Source: Curtobacterium sp. MR_MD2014 (GTDB lineage: Bacteria > Actinomycetota > Actinomycetes > Actinomycetales > Microbacteriaceae). From it: DNA of 64,000 bases. The notes below the pieces were generated by a model that saw only the letters and a list, made by a program, of their open reading frames with translations, made no database searches and was not told the origin of the DNA. The translations under genes were made by a program, and so were the position numbers. The stretch lies in the NCBI RefSeq assembly GCF_000772085.1, contig NZ_CP009755.1:1302001-1366000 (forward strand), written 5' to 3'. Shown piece by piece: positions 26,238-34,665 of the stretch (position 1 is its first letter; each line of letters opens with the position of its first letter).

Positions 26238-27142
26238 GGTCGGACCACCGTCGGCGCTGCAGCGGATCCCGGGATCGTCGGTGGTGCGGACTCCGTGGTG
26301 ATGCGCGCCACCCGGAGGACGTCCTCGGGGGTCAGCGTCGCCAGCCGGTCGAGGAACAGCGGCTGGAAGGTCCCCGGGCCGCCGGCGTCACGCGCGGCGA
26401 GCTCGGCGGCGACCGTGTGCACCACCGTCCCGGCGACGGCTGCTGCGCCCGGGTCGTCCGGGACCACCGCCGCGAAGGCGGCGACCACCGCGCCGAGCGC
26501 GCACCCGCCCCCGGTGATGCGGGTCAGCAGCGGCGACCCGTTCGCGACCCGCACCACGCCGGTGCCCGGCGCGACCAGCAGGTCGACGGGACCGGACACG
26601 GCCACGGCGCCCACGAGCCTCCCGTCCGACGCCCGGAGCGCTGCCGCCCGCGCCTCGTCCGTGCCGGCGGTGCTGTCGACCCCGCGGCCGCCGTCGGCGT
26701 CGCCGAGCAGGGCGAGGACCTCCGAGGCGTTCCCGCGCAGCACGGTCGGCCGGAGCGCGAGGAGCTCGCGGGCGAGGGCGGTGCGGACCGGCAGCGCGCC
26801 GACCGCGACGGGGTCCAGGACCCACGGTGTGCCGACGTCGACGGCCGCGGATGCCGCCTCGACCGACGCCGCACGCGGCTCCGGGTGCGGGGTGCCGGTG
26901 TTGACGAGCAGGGCGTCGGCGACGCGGGCGAACGGGCCGGCCTCGGTGGTGACGTCGACCATCGCCGCGGAGGCGCCGAGGGCGAGCAGGACGTTCGCCG
27001 TGACGTTCTGCACCACGGTGTTCGTGATGCACTGCACCAGGGGGCTGCGGGCGCGCACCTCCTCGAGCAGCGTGGCGGTGCGGTCGGCCCAGTCCGGGGA
27101 CGGGGAGCCGGCGGGTCCGGGTACGGGCGCAGCAGTGTGCAT
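26234..27142 (-). CDS. thiM: Hydroxyethylthiazole kinase ThiM
   Basis: 302 residues from ATG 27142 with AAGGGATCG upstream. It phosphorylates the thiazole moiety for salvage. Family motifs: [49 protein letters not shown] and the anion hole [15 protein letters not shown]. There is no thiC/thiG in view, so this operon serves salvage of HMP and thiazole. It is directly preceded by a TPP riboswitch. Confidence 0.95.
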   Translation of the reverse strand: MHTAAPVPGPAGSPSPDWADRTATLLEEVRARSPLVQCITNTVVQNVTANVLLALGASAAMVDVTTEAGPFARVADALLVNTGTPHPEPRAASVEAASAAVDVGTPWVLDPVAVGALPVRTALARELLALRPTVLRGNASEVLALLGDADGGRGVDSTAGTDEARAAALRASDGRLVGAVAVSGPVDLLVAPGTGVVRVANGSPLLTRITGGGCALGAVVAAFAAVVPDDPGAAAVAGTVVHTVAAELAARDAGGPGTFQPLFLDRLATLTPEDVLRVARITTESAPPTIPGSAAAPTVVRP

Positions 27143-27149
27143 GGACGAT

Positions 27150-27225
27150 CCCTTCGCGAGTACGAGCTCGAGCAGGTTCGACGGGTGTGATCTCAGCCGC
27201 TCGGTGCGGCACCCCGTGTCTCGGA
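27150..27225 (-). promoter_or_regulatory. TPP riboswitch (THI element) controlling thiM-thiE-thiD
   Basis: Read on the minus strand, the leader contains ACACGGGGTGCC, then GGCTGAGATCACACCCG and CGAACCTGCTCGAG, in the order and spacing of the THI box (P1-P3, with the CTGAGA pyrimidine-binding and ACCTG pyrophosphate-binding segments). The region ends about 8 bases before the thiM start, so control of translation initiation is likely. Confidence 0.92.
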
Positions 27226-27294
27226 CGACACCGTACACGACGTCCGACGACCTCCTCCGGGCACTCCGGGGGTGCGGTGTGCCAGTGTTGACGG

Positions 27295-28239
27295 GTGCCT
27301 GACGTGACCCCTCCCGGACCGCCGCCCGGACCCCGCGACCCCGGCGACGCGTGGGCCGTCGGACCGGACGGCACCAAGGCCTGGGGACGCTTCGGCGCGG
27401 CCGGCCTGCTCGTCGACGACGGTGCCGGCCGGGTGCTCCTGCAGCACCGCGTCGAGTGGAGCCACCACGGCGGCACGTGGGGGATCCCCGGTGGTGCACG
27501 CCACCAGGACGAGGACGCCGTCACCGCCGCGCTCCGGGAGTCCGCGGAGGAGGCCGGGGTGCCCGAGGACGGCATCGACCTGCGGCACGCCGCCGTGCTC
27601 GACCTGGGCTTCTGGACCTACACGACCGTCGTCGGTCGCGCCCGCCGCCCGTTCGAGCCGGTGATCGCGGACCGCGAGAGCCTCGCGCTGTCGTGGGTCC
27701 CCGTCGCCGAGGTCGACGCGCTGCCCCTGCACCCGGGCTTCGGTGCCTCGTGGCCGGCCCTGCGCGGCGCGATCGAGACGGTCCCGCACGTGGTGGTGGA
27801 CGCGGCGAACGTCGTCGGCAGCGTGCCGGACGGCTGGTGGAAGGACCGTGCGGGCGCGGCGGAGCGGCTGCTGTCGTCCGTGGCGGCGCTCGCCGGACGG
27901 GGCGTGGGCGCGGGGGAGCTCGGGTTGCCCTTCGCCCGCTGGTGGCCGCGGTGGACGGTGGTGCTCGAGGGCGAGGCACGGGCGGCCGGCGCGGGTGCCG
28001 GTGCTGCGGGCACGGCGGCGGGTGCCGTCGGTGCCGGCGACCTCGGCGGTGCGGCCGACTCGGTCGGGGTCGTCCGCGCCGAGGGTCCCGGCGACGACGC
28101 GATCGTCGAGGCCGCCCGGTCGGCGCTCGGCGACGGACACGCACCGGTCGTCGTCGTCACGGCGGACCGGGAGCTCCGTACCCGGGTCGAGGCCCTGGGC
28201 GCCGAGGTCCGCGGCCCCGGCTGGTTCCGCGAGCAGTAG
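27295..28239 (+). CDS. NUDIX hydrolase fused to a NYN/PIN-like domain
   Basis: 314 residues, GTG 27295. Residues about 35-165 are a NUDIX domain with a complete box ([10 protein letters not shown], then LRESAEEAG), so it likely cleaves a nucleoside-diphosphate-X. From about 165 a second domain begins [20 protein letters not shown] and ends [17 protein letters not shown], the pattern of NYN/YacP-type PIN-like nuclease domains with conserved Asp. The linker between is Ala/Gly-rich. The combination suggests handling of modified nucleotides or RNA ends; that is inference. Divergent from the thi operon. Confidence 0.85.
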   Translation: MPDVTPPGPPPGPRDPGDAWAVGPDGTKAWGRFGAAGLLVDDGAGRVLLQHRVEWSHHGGTWGIPGGARHQDEDAVTAALRESAEEAGVPEDGIDLRHAAVLDLGFWTYTTVVGRARRPFEPVIADRESLALSWVPVAEVDALPLHPGFGASWPALRGAIETVPHVVVDAANVVGSVPDGWWKDRAGAAERLLSSVAALAGRGVGAGELGLPFARWWPRWTVVLEGEARAAGAGAGAAGTAAGAVGAGDLGGAADSVGVVRAEGPGDDAIVEAARSALGDGHAPVVVVTADRELRTRVEALGAEVRGPGWFREQ

Positions 28240-28336
28240 TCCGCCACCGCTGCATCGGTCCGCTGCTGCGTCGGCCCACCGCAGCGCCGGTCCGCTGCTG
28301 CGGCGGTCCACTGCAGCGTCGGTCCGGTGCGGCGTC
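28240..28336. repeat. 16-bp tandem repeat array
   Basis: Five consecutive 16-bp units (28257-28336), consensus GGTCCGCTGCTGCGTC, preceded by a degenerate 17-bp unit. It fills the whole gap between the convergent NUDIX and MFS stops; the last unit enters the MFS stop codon. Confidence 0.8.
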
Positions 28337-29588
28337 AGCCCTCCGGCACGTACCGCTTCGACGACACCAGCAGCGCCACCCACGACACCACCCCGAGCCC
28401 GACCACGACGGCCAGGATCACCGACACCGGGACCCCGGCACCGCCCGCGATCGCCGCGATGACCGCCGGCGCCAGGAACCCGCTGTACGCCACCGCGTAG
28501 AACGCTCCCGTCAGGCCGGCGAGGTCGCGCGACCCGGCGATCCGCTGGACCTCGAGCAACGAGGACACGAGCGCGGTCCCCATCCCGACGCCGATCACCA
28601 CGTTCGCCGCGAGCCCGACCCACACCGACTGCAGCTCCACCGCCAGGAGCACGACCCCGATCCCGACGGTCATCACGGCGACGGCGGTGACGAGCCCGCG
28701 CGCCGAGGACACCGAGTGCACGCGCTTGGCGAGCGGCTGCACCGCGCTCGAGACCCCGAGGGCGACGACGGTCGCGGCGGTCGCGAACACCAGGCCCCAC
28801 GGACCGGTCGCTCCCGCGAGCCGGGTCGGCAGGTACCCGTAGCCGATCGCAGCGGACCCGAAGATCCACGGTGCCGCGACGACGACCACCCGCGTGAAGC
28901 GTCGGTGCCCGGCACTCGGGATCGCGAGCTGCCGCCACCACGGACCGGCGAGGCCACCGTTCACCGCGGTCTCCGGCGCTCGCCACACGACGAGGGCGAA
29001 CGGTGCCGCGACGCAGATGTGCACGAGGAACGGCAGGACCTCGGGCACCGGCCCCCACTGCGCGATCCCACCGGCGACGAGGGCACCGATCCCGGATCCC
29101 AGCGTGAAGGCCAGCGACGCGCGCCGTGCCCCGGAGCCGGCATCGGCCGAGGGGTCGTGGCGGCCCTGCGAGAGCTCCTTCACCCAGCTGTTGCCGACCG
29201 CCATCGCGACGCCGACCGTGATGCCGGAGAACAGCCGGCCGGCCGCGAGGAAGCCGGGTCCGAACGGCCCGAGTGCCAGGAGTCCGCTGCCGACGACGGC
29301 CGCGGCGATGCCGACGAGCATGAGCGGCTTCCGCCCGTGCCGGTCCGAGAGCGACCCGGCGACGAGCAGCGCGGGTGCGAGCCCGAGGACGTAGACCCCG
29401 AGGAAGACGTTGACGAGCACGGACGAGTAGTGCGCCCGCTCCTCGTACATGAGCAGCAGCGGCGAGAACTGGTTGCCGCCCCACGAGCACACGAAGACCG
29501 CGCCCCAGACCATCGCCCACGGGGCGACCCGGCTGACCGGCACCGGCACGGAGCCGGTGGTCGGGATGCTCCCGGTCGCGCCGCTCAC
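28335..29588 (-). CDS. MFS transporter
   Basis: 417 residues from GTG 29588, which overlaps the GntR stop (GTGA). Twelve predicted membrane segments; GSLSDRHGRKPLMLVG is the classical loop 2-3 motif and GRLFSGITVGVAMAVG is helix 4/5. It resembles sugar- or drug-proton antiporters of the MFS-1 group. Substrate unknown. Co-transcribed with, and presumably controlled by, the upstream GntR regulator. Confidence 0.9.
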   Translation of the reverse strand: MSGATGSIPTTGSVPVPVSRVAPWAMVWGAVFVCSWGGNQFSPLLLMYEERAHYSSVLVNVFLGVYVLGLAPALLVAGSLSDRHGRKPLMLVGIAAAVVGSGLLALGPFGPGFLAAGRLFSGITVGVAMAVGNSWVKELSQGRHDPSADAGSGARRASLAFTLGSGIGALVAGGIAQWGPVPEVLPFLVHICVAAPFALVVWRAPETAVNGGLAGPWWRQLAIPSAGHRRFTRVVVVAAPWIFGSAAIGYGYLPTRLAGATGPWGLVFATAATVVALGVSSAVQPLAKRVHSVSSARGLVTAVAVMTVGIGVVLLAVELQSVWVGLAANVVIGVGMGTALVSSLLEVQRIAGSRDLAGLTGAFYAVAYSGFLAPAVIAAIAGGAGVPVSVILAVVVGLGVVSWVALLVSSKRYVPEG

Positions 29589-30226
29589 AGCGCGCCCCGG
29601 TGGGACGCGACGTGCGCTCGGAGGACCGCCGCGTACCGCTCGGCGTCCCCGTCGTCGAGGGCCGCGGCGAGCGCCCGGTGCTCGTCGAGCGACGCCTGCA
29701 ACTGCTCCGGTCGAACGCGCATCAGCTGGTGCCGCAGCCGCTGCTGCCGGTCGCCGAGCGTCCGCGCGAAGCGGACGGCGATCGCGTTCCGCGACGCCGC
29801 GACGACGGCGCCGTGGAACGCCGCGTCCCGCTCGACGAAGCGGTCGACGTCCCCGGCGGCCACCGCCGCCTCCTGCTCCGCCAGCTCGGCCTGGAGGAGC
29901 GGTGCCAGTTCCGGCACGCGGCCGTCGGTGACGACGCGGGTCGCCGCGGTCGACTCGATCGCCTCACGCACCTCGAGCACGTCCGCCGCCTCGTTCGGGG
30001 ACATCGGGCGCACGACGGCGCCCCGGCGGGCGCCGAGCAGGATGAGGTCCTCGGCCGCCAGGCGCAGGAACGCCTCGTGCACGGGTGTCCGCGAGACGCC
30101 GATCTCCCGGCAGAGCACGTTCTCGCTGATCGCCGTGCCGCCCGGCAGGTCGCCGCGGATGATCGCCCGCTTGACGTGCTCGTACGCCCGTCCTGCGGCG
30201 GAGACCTCGGTGCTGGTGTCGCTCAC
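29585..30226 (-). CDS. GntR-family regulator, FadR/FCD subfamily
   Basis: 213 residues from GTG 30226 (VSDTSTEVS). An upstream ATG lies inside a candidate operator and is less likely. N-terminal winged HTH with ENVLCREIGVSRTPVHEAFL; C-terminal helical FCD domain with the metal-ligand pattern (D/H in FVERDAAFHGAVV, then LDEHRALAAAL). FCD regulators usually sense small organic acids. It is the first gene of a two-gene operon with an MFS transporter, so it likely controls uptake or export of its ligand. Confidence 0.9.
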   Translation of the reverse strand: MSDTSTEVSAAGRAYEHVKRAIIRGDLPGGTAISENVLCREIGVSRTPVHEAFLRLAAEDLILLGARRGAVVRPMSPNEAADVLEVREAIESTAATRVVTDGRVPELAPLLQAELAEQEAAVAAGDVDRFVERDAAFHGAVVAASRNAIAVRFARTLGDRQQRLRHQLMRVRPEQLQASLDEHRALAAALDDGDAERYAAVLRAHVASHRGAL

Positions 30227-30243
30227 GGCAGCCGATCCTACGC

Positions 30244-30261
30244 CTTGCATGCAAGCTTGCA
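30244..30261. promoter_or_regulatory. Candidate GntR operator
   Basis: CTTGCATGCAAG (30244-30255) is a perfect 12-bp palindrome followed by a further CTTGCA. It lies 18-35 bases upstream of the GntR start. It has the dyad size bound by FadR-type regulators; autoregulation is likely. Confidence 0.5.
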
Positions 30262-30376
30262 CACGTTGTGGAGCGAGATCGTCACGCGGCCGTCGTGACC
30301 GGATCGAGACATCGCCCACCCGGCGTCGCTACGCTGACCCTCACGTCAACGGAGACGTACCGATCAGGAGGTCACG

Positions 30377-31129
30377 ATGGAGCGTGTCACCAGAGCCGAC
30401 GACCGTGTGCACCGCCCTGCGGGGCCCTGGACACCGACGGTGCACCGGCTGCTCGCGCACCTGCACGAGCAGGGCTTCGTCGCGGCACCCGAACCGATCG
30501 CCGTCGGGGACGCCCTCGAGACGGTGAGCTTCGTGCCGGGCACGGCGGGCAACTACCCCTGGAGCACCGAGATCGCGAGCGAGGCGGCCCTCGTCACGTC
30601 CGCGCGACTGCTGCGCCAGTACCACGACGTCGCGGCGACCTACCCGCGGGACGACGCGGTCGACGTCTGGTCGCAGGCCGAACGGCTGCCGGTCGAGACG
30701 ATCGTGCACGGTGACTTCGCGCCGTACAACTGCGTGTACGACGGCATCGCCGCGGTCGGGCTCATCGACTTCGACACCGCGCACCCCGGGCCGCGCGTCT
30801 GGGACGTCGCGAGCGCGGTCTACCGCTTCGCGCCGTTCACCACCGGTCTCGTCGAGGGCAGTTCGGCGCCGGGACTCGACGAGCGCCTCGACCGCGCGGC
30901 GGAGTTCTGCCGCGCCTACGGGCTCGACGACCGCTCCCGCGGGGTGCTCGTCGAGACGATCACGGCCTCGCTCGTCGCCCTCGTCACGACGATGGAGACC
31001 GAAGCCGCCGCGGGGAACCCGAAGTTCCTCAGCGACCTCGAGCACGGGCACGCCGACCTGTACCGGGCCGACGTGGCGTGGATCGAGTCCCACGCGGACC
31101 TGATCCGCGCGGCCGTCACCGCCGACTGA
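30377..31129 (+). CDS. Aminoglycoside phosphotransferase/choline kinase-like protein
   Basis: 250 residues, ATG 30377 with a strong CAGGAGG. APH-fold catalytic motifs: HGDFAPYN (about 111-118; catalytic Asp and Asn) and LIDFDTAHPGPRVWD (metal-binding Asp). The N-terminal lobe is short, lacking an obvious Lys/P-loop region, so it may represent a short APH variant. It is probably a kinase of a small hydroxylated metabolite; there is no evidence for resistance. Followed by the 19-bp repeat array. Confidence 0.85.
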   Translation: MERVTRADDRVHRPAGPWTPTVHRLLAHLHEQGFVAAPEPIAVGDALETVSFVPGTAGNYPWSTEIASEAALVTSARLLRQYHDVAATYPRDDAVDVWSQAERLPVETIVHGDFAPYNCVYDGIAAVGLIDFDTAHPGPRVWDVASAVYRFAPFTTGLVEGSSAPGLDERLDRAAEFCRAYGLDDRSRGVLVETITASLVALVTTMETEAAAGNPKFLSDLEHGHADLYRADVAWIESHADLIRAAVTAD

Positions 31130-31170
31130 CGTCCGCGCGGACGGGCTGCGCGGGGCACCCGCGTCGGTGC

Positions 31171-31436
31171 GGGACGCCGCCGTGCGCGTGAGACGCCGGC
31201 CTCGGTGCGAGACGCCGCTGTGCACGCGAGACGCCGGCCTCGGTGCGAGACGCCGCTGTGCACGCGAGACGCCGGCGTCGGTGCCGGACGCCGCGGAGCC
31301 GTCGAGACGCCGCCGGATCCCGCGGCGTCTCGACCGGCGGACGGCGTCTCGCACCGACGCCGTCGTCTCGCCGGTGTGGGACGCGCGTCGGACCGCGGCG
31401 TCCCGCGCAGACGCCGGCGTCTCGGGGCGCGACGCG
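31171..31436. repeat. 19-bp tandem array A with inverted second half
   Basis: Eight direct 19-bp units (31171-31322), mostly beginning GAGACGCCG, alternate between two types, GAGACGCCGGCCTCGGTGC and GAGACGCCGCTGTGCACGC, making a 38-bp higher-order repeat. From 31323 three units carry the reverse complement motif CGGCGTCTCG at the same 19-bp spacing, then the pattern decays to 31436. It occupies most of the 393-bp gap 31130-31522, and no gene is visible in it. A non-multiple-of-3 period argues against coding. Confidence 0.85.
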
Positions 31437-31522
31437 CGCGTCGGACGTGCACCGGGCCTCCCGGCAGCTCCCAGCCCGCACGCGGCGGACTCCGATGCTC
31501 CAGCGGGTAGTGTCGCAGGGCC

Positions 31523-32464
31523 ATGACCGACAGCCCGGCCGACGCCACCCCGTACGAGGTCCTCGGCGTCCCCGCGACCGCCGACGACGACGCGCTCCGC
31601 CGTGCGTACCGTCGTGCCGCTCGCGAGACCCACCCCGACCTCGGTGGAGACGCCCGGCGCTTCCGCCAGGTGCAGATCGCGTGGGAGCGCATCGGGACCC
31701 CGGCTGCCCGCCGGGCGTACGACGCGGGCTCCCGCACGTCGACCCCCAGCGCAGCGTCCGGTCCGTCCGGGTCCTCGGTCTGGTCGCACGACGGCCAGGG
31801 GTTCGCGCCCCCGACGGCTCGGCGCGACTCCCGGCCGCGGGCGCGCTCGTACGGGCACCCGGGTGGTCGTTCCCGCGAGGTCTTCCTGCAGGCCGAACGC
31901 GAGTGGGTCGGCCTCGGCGACCCCGTCGAGGACCCGTACGAGCCGGCGCTGGTCCGCTCCGCGCCGCGGCACATCCGCCGACTGCTCGCCGAGGCCCTCG
32001 CGGAGGAGGCGACGGCGTCGATCATCGCGGGGATGGGCATCGGCGTGACCGTGTGGCACGACCTCGACGCCGGTGCCGAGGGCAAGCTCGACCACGCCGT
32101 GCTGACCCCGAGCGGACTCTGGGCCGTCGAGTCGATCGACTGGGGCGCTCCCGTGCGCATCGAGCACGGTGACATCGCCGGCGAGACCCTGGCGCCGGGC
32201 GAGCGTCCGGTCAAGGAGCTCGTGCGGGCAGCCCGAGCGGTGCAGAAGCAGACCCGCGTGAAGTTCACCGGACGGCTGATGGTCGTGCCGGACTCCGCCG
32301 TCGACGAGGACGTCCAGGTCGTCGGGTCGGCGCGCAAGCCCACCGCGCTCGTGGTCCGTCGCAGTGCGCTCGGTCAGGTCCTGAACGGGGTGTTCTCCCC
32401 GGAGGGCTCGGTCGACGTGTTCGACGTCCGCGACCGCCTGCAGCAGACCGTCCGCTTCGTCTGA
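31523..32464 (+). CDS. J-domain protein with a degenerate NERD-like domain
   Basis: 313 residues, ATG 31523. Residues 9-65 form a J-domain with YEVLGVPATADDDALRRAYR and the DnaK-activating HPD (37-39). A Ser/Gly/Arg-rich linker follows. The C-terminal half (about 150-313) resembles the NERD nuclease-related domain: GKLDHAVLTPSGLWAVES has the Asp and Glu, but the usual Lys of the E-x-K motif is replaced, so nuclease activity is doubtful. It probably recruits DnaK to a nucleic-acid or membrane substrate; this is inference. A TAGTGT box precedes the start. Confidence 0.8.
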   Translation: MTDSPADATPYEVLGVPATADDDALRRAYRRAARETHPDLGGDARRFRQVQIAWERIGTPAARRAYDAGSRTSTPSAASGPSGSSVWSHDGQGFAPPTARRDSRPRARSYGHPGGRSREVFLQAEREWVGLGDPVEDPYEPALVRSAPRHIRRLLAEALAEEATASIIAGMGIGVTVWHDLDAGAEGKLDHAVLTPSGLWAVESIDWGAPVRIEHGDIAGETLAPGERPVKELVRAARAVQKQTRVKFTGRLMVVPDSAVDEDVQVVGSARKPTALVVRRSALGQVLNGVFSPEGSVDVFDVRDRLQQTVRFV

Positions 32465-32487
32465 CGGCGGCGCGACGCCCGGTCGCG

Positions 32488-32850
32488 TCAGTGGCCGCGG
32501 AGCTTCTCGAGGTCGCGGCGCTCCCGCTTGCTCGGACGACCGGCGCCTCGGTCCCGGGTCGGGACGAACCCGGCCTCCTCGCGGGGGAGCCGGGGCGGGG
32601 TCCGGTCCTCGAAGTGCTTCGCCGCCTCGGTCGCGCTCGTCCGCTTGAGGATGATGCCCGTCACGACGACGATGCGGTCGAACCCGTGCTGACGGACCCG
32701 CACCTCGTCCCCGGGGGCGATCGGCTGCGCCGGCTTCGCACGTTCCCCGTTCACCCGGACGTGGCCGGCCTTGCACGCACTGGTCGCGGCGGACCGGGTC
32801 TTCGTGATCCGCACCGCCCAGATCCAGCTGTCGACGCGCGCCTTCTCCAT
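32488..32850 (-). CDS. S4-domain RNA-binding protein (Hsp15/RqcH-pathway-like)
   Basis: 120 residues, ATG 32850. The S4 RNA-binding motif is clear: RVDSWIWAVRITKTRSAATS, then CKAGHVRVNGERAKPAQPI, and a basic tail RPSKRERRDLEKLRGH. Such small S4 proteins (Hsp15, YlmH-like) bind stalled 50S subunits carrying peptidyl-tRNA. The role here is inferred from the family. Convergent with the J-domain gene, which may be coincidental. Confidence 0.92.
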   Translation of the reverse strand: MEKARVDSWIWAVRITKTRSAATSACKAGHVRVNGERAKPAQPIAPGDEVRVRQHGFDRIVVVTGIILKRTSATEAAKHFEDRTPPRLPREEAGFVPTRDRGAGRPSKRERRDLEKLRGH

Positions 32851-32947
32851 CCCACCACCCTAGGCGGCGCAGCCCTGCGAGCAGCCCGCGCCGGGGACCC
32901 GAGCGGGCCGACACCCGAGCCGTGCGATCGGGCCGTACGCTCGACGG

Positions 32948-33238
32948 GTGCAGGAACCGCGGCAGCAGGACCCGGACGGCCGGGCTCCGAGCGAGCAGGA
33001 TGCCCTCGCCCGGGCGCTGGCGCTCGGCGTCCTGCGTGCGGCGTCCCCCGGCGACCGGCTCGTCGTGCGGGCACGGGTCGGGGACGGCGCTCGCGACGCC
33101 CTCGGCACCCTGTCCGCACGGACCGTCGACACGGTCACGATCGAGACGCGACGGGGGCACGTCGACGTCCCGCTCGCCGACGTGGTCGCGGCGAAGCACG
33201 TGCCCCCGCCGCCGACACCGCGGACGCGCCGCCCCTGA
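32948..33238 (+). CDS. Small protein resembling the SH3-like N-terminal domain of GNAT enzymes
   Basis: 96 residues from GTG 32948. GDRLVVRARVGDGARDALGT and VTIETRRGHVDVPLADVVAAKHVPPPP look like the beta-barrel domain that precedes some actinobacterial GNAT acetyltransferases, but here it stands alone without a catalytic domain. The N-terminal 30 residues are polar and probably disordered. Function unknown. Real-gene status is supported by composition and by a clean fit between the S4 gene and the repeat that follows. Confidence 0.6.
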   Translation: MQEPRQQDPDGRAPSEQDALARALALGVLRAASPGDRLVVRARVGDGARDALGTLSARTVDTVTIETRRGHVDVPLADVVAAKHVPPPPTPRTRRP

Positions 33239-33247
33239 GCAGCCGCG

Positions 33248-33320
33248 CGACGCAGCCCGGCAACGCAGCCCGCGACGCGGCCAGCAGCGCAGCACGCGAC
33301 GCAGCCCGCGACGCAGCTCC
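33248..33320. repeat. 12-bp tandem repeats
   Basis: Six units with a 12-13 bp period and consensus CGACGCAGCCCG, in the 175-bp gap between two plus-strand genes. The rest of the gap to 33413 shows no feature beyond a GC-rich promoter region. Confidence 0.7.
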
Positions 33321-33413
33321 ACCCACCTCGCCCGACGGCGAGCAGGCTCCGCCCGCGCGGCGCACCGGCGAGCCGTCGCCGTCCCCGCAGCCGTCGCCAC
33401 GTAGCCTCGACCC

Positions 33414-34571
33414 ATGGCCGTCCCCGTCCCGCTCGGTACCGAGGACCGAACCTCCCGCCTGACGCTCCGCCGCCCCGACCGCTGGCACCGCGAGGACTCC
33501 CCGCAGGCCGACCTCCGGCTGACCGGTGACGACGTCGTCCTGACCGTCCGGTCCCGCCCCTCGGAGCGCACCGTCGCCGAGGAGCACACCAGCCTGCTCG
33601 AACGCCTGCCCGGGTCGGTCGAGGGCCTGCGGCTCATCGGCTGCGACCCGTGGACGACCGCGGGCGCCCCGGCACGCCTGGTCGAGTACGTGCGCCCCGA
33701 CGAGGACGGCGACGTCGCGGGCGCCCACCTGCTCTTCGTGACCGGTCGGCACCGGGTCGACCTGACCGTCGAGCGACCGCTCACCCGGATGCTCGCGACC
33801 GACGACCTGGTCTCGACCGTGCTCGAGTCGGTCCGTGCCACCGAGCCGGCACCCTCCCGCCCGCAGCGCGAGCTCGAGGCCCTGCCGGTCGCGGCGCCGG
33901 TCCCGCAGCTCGACGGGACGCACCTCGGTCCCGACGCGCTCACGACCCTGCGCAGCCTGGCAGGACGCCGGTGGGACCCGATGCTCCTGCGCTCGCCCGC
34001 CGGTCGCGAGCTCGTGCAGACGGGGCTCGTCGGCCGCCTCGGGACGCTCCCCGAGACCACCCAGGAGCTCCTCGCGCCGTGGGCCGACGACACCCGGCCG
34101 GTCACCCTCGAACAGCGCCTGCCCGACGGGCGGACCACGCGCCTCCAGGCCTGGTCGGAGACCGTCGTGGACGGGACTGACGAGACGGGCGGCACCGTGG
34201 CCCGGCTGCCGGTCGAGCGCGTGGTCGGGCTGGCGGCCGGGAGGCTCGGCATCCGCCCGTCGTGGACCTTCCCCTTCCGCACGGGGTCGCTCCACGCGAA
34301 CCTGCTGGCCCGCAGGACGGGTGCGGCCGACACCGCGCCGGACCTGCCGGTGGCCGTCGCCGAGGCCGACCCGCGGCTCGCGCGCTTCTGGGCCGCGCCG
34401 TGGACGGTCTCGTCGATCCGTCGACCGGGTCGACCGGCCCCTGTCGTCGTCGTGCACGCCGAGGGCATCGGGTTCGCCCGGGTCGGACGCACGGAGGCCG
34501 GGGAGACGGCCTTCCGGTCCGACTCCCCGGCGAACGTGTACCGGTCCGTGGTGCGCGCGCTGCTCGGCTGA
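33414..34571 (+). CDS. Unknown protein, 385 residues
   Basis: ATG 33414. A soluble protein without signal peptide or membrane segment. The first 130 residues (RWHREDSPQADLRLTGDDVV, VEYVRPDEDGDVAGAHLLFV) resemble the DcrB/LpqN-like alpha-beta fold found in type VII secretion-linked proteins, but only loosely. The second part (about 160-385) has ALTTLRSLAGRRWDPMLLRS and VVVHAEGIGFARVGRTEAGE, which I do not recognise. No catalytic motif. It is followed by a triplet-repeat tract and converges with htrA. Function unknown. Confidence 0.75.
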   Translation: MAVPVPLGTEDRTSRLTLRRPDRWHREDSPQADLRLTGDDVVLTVRSRPSERTVAEEHTSLLERLPGSVEGLRLIGCDPWTTAGAPARLVEYVRPDEDGDVAGAHLLFVTGRHRVDLTVERPLTRMLATDDLVSTVLESVRATEPAPSRPQRELEALPVAAPVPQLDGTHLGPDALTTLRSLAGRRWDPMLLRSPAGRELVQTGLVGRLGTLPETTQELLAPWADDTRPVTLEQRLPDGRTTRLQAWSETVVDGTDETGGTVARLPVERVVGLAAGRLGIRPSWTFPFRTGSLHANLLARRTGAADTAPDLPVAVAEADPRLARFWAAPWTVSSIRRPGRPAPVVVVHAEGIGFARVGRTEAGETAFRSDSPANVYRSVVRALLG

Positions 34572-34572
34572 G

Positions 34573-34650
34573 GCCGCTGCTGCCGCTGCTGCCGCTGCTG
34601 CTGCTGCCGCTGCCGCTGCTGCCGCTGCCGCTGCTGCTGCCGCTGGCGCT
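34573..34650. repeat. GCT/GCC trinucleotide repeat tract
   Basis: About 26 uninterrupted triplets of GCC or GCT begin one base after the stop codon of the 385-residue gene and end 15 bases before the htrA stop. A repeat this long is prone to slippage. It lies outside both reading frames. Confidence 0.9.
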
Positions 34651-34665
34651 CGCGCGGCGCCCTCG

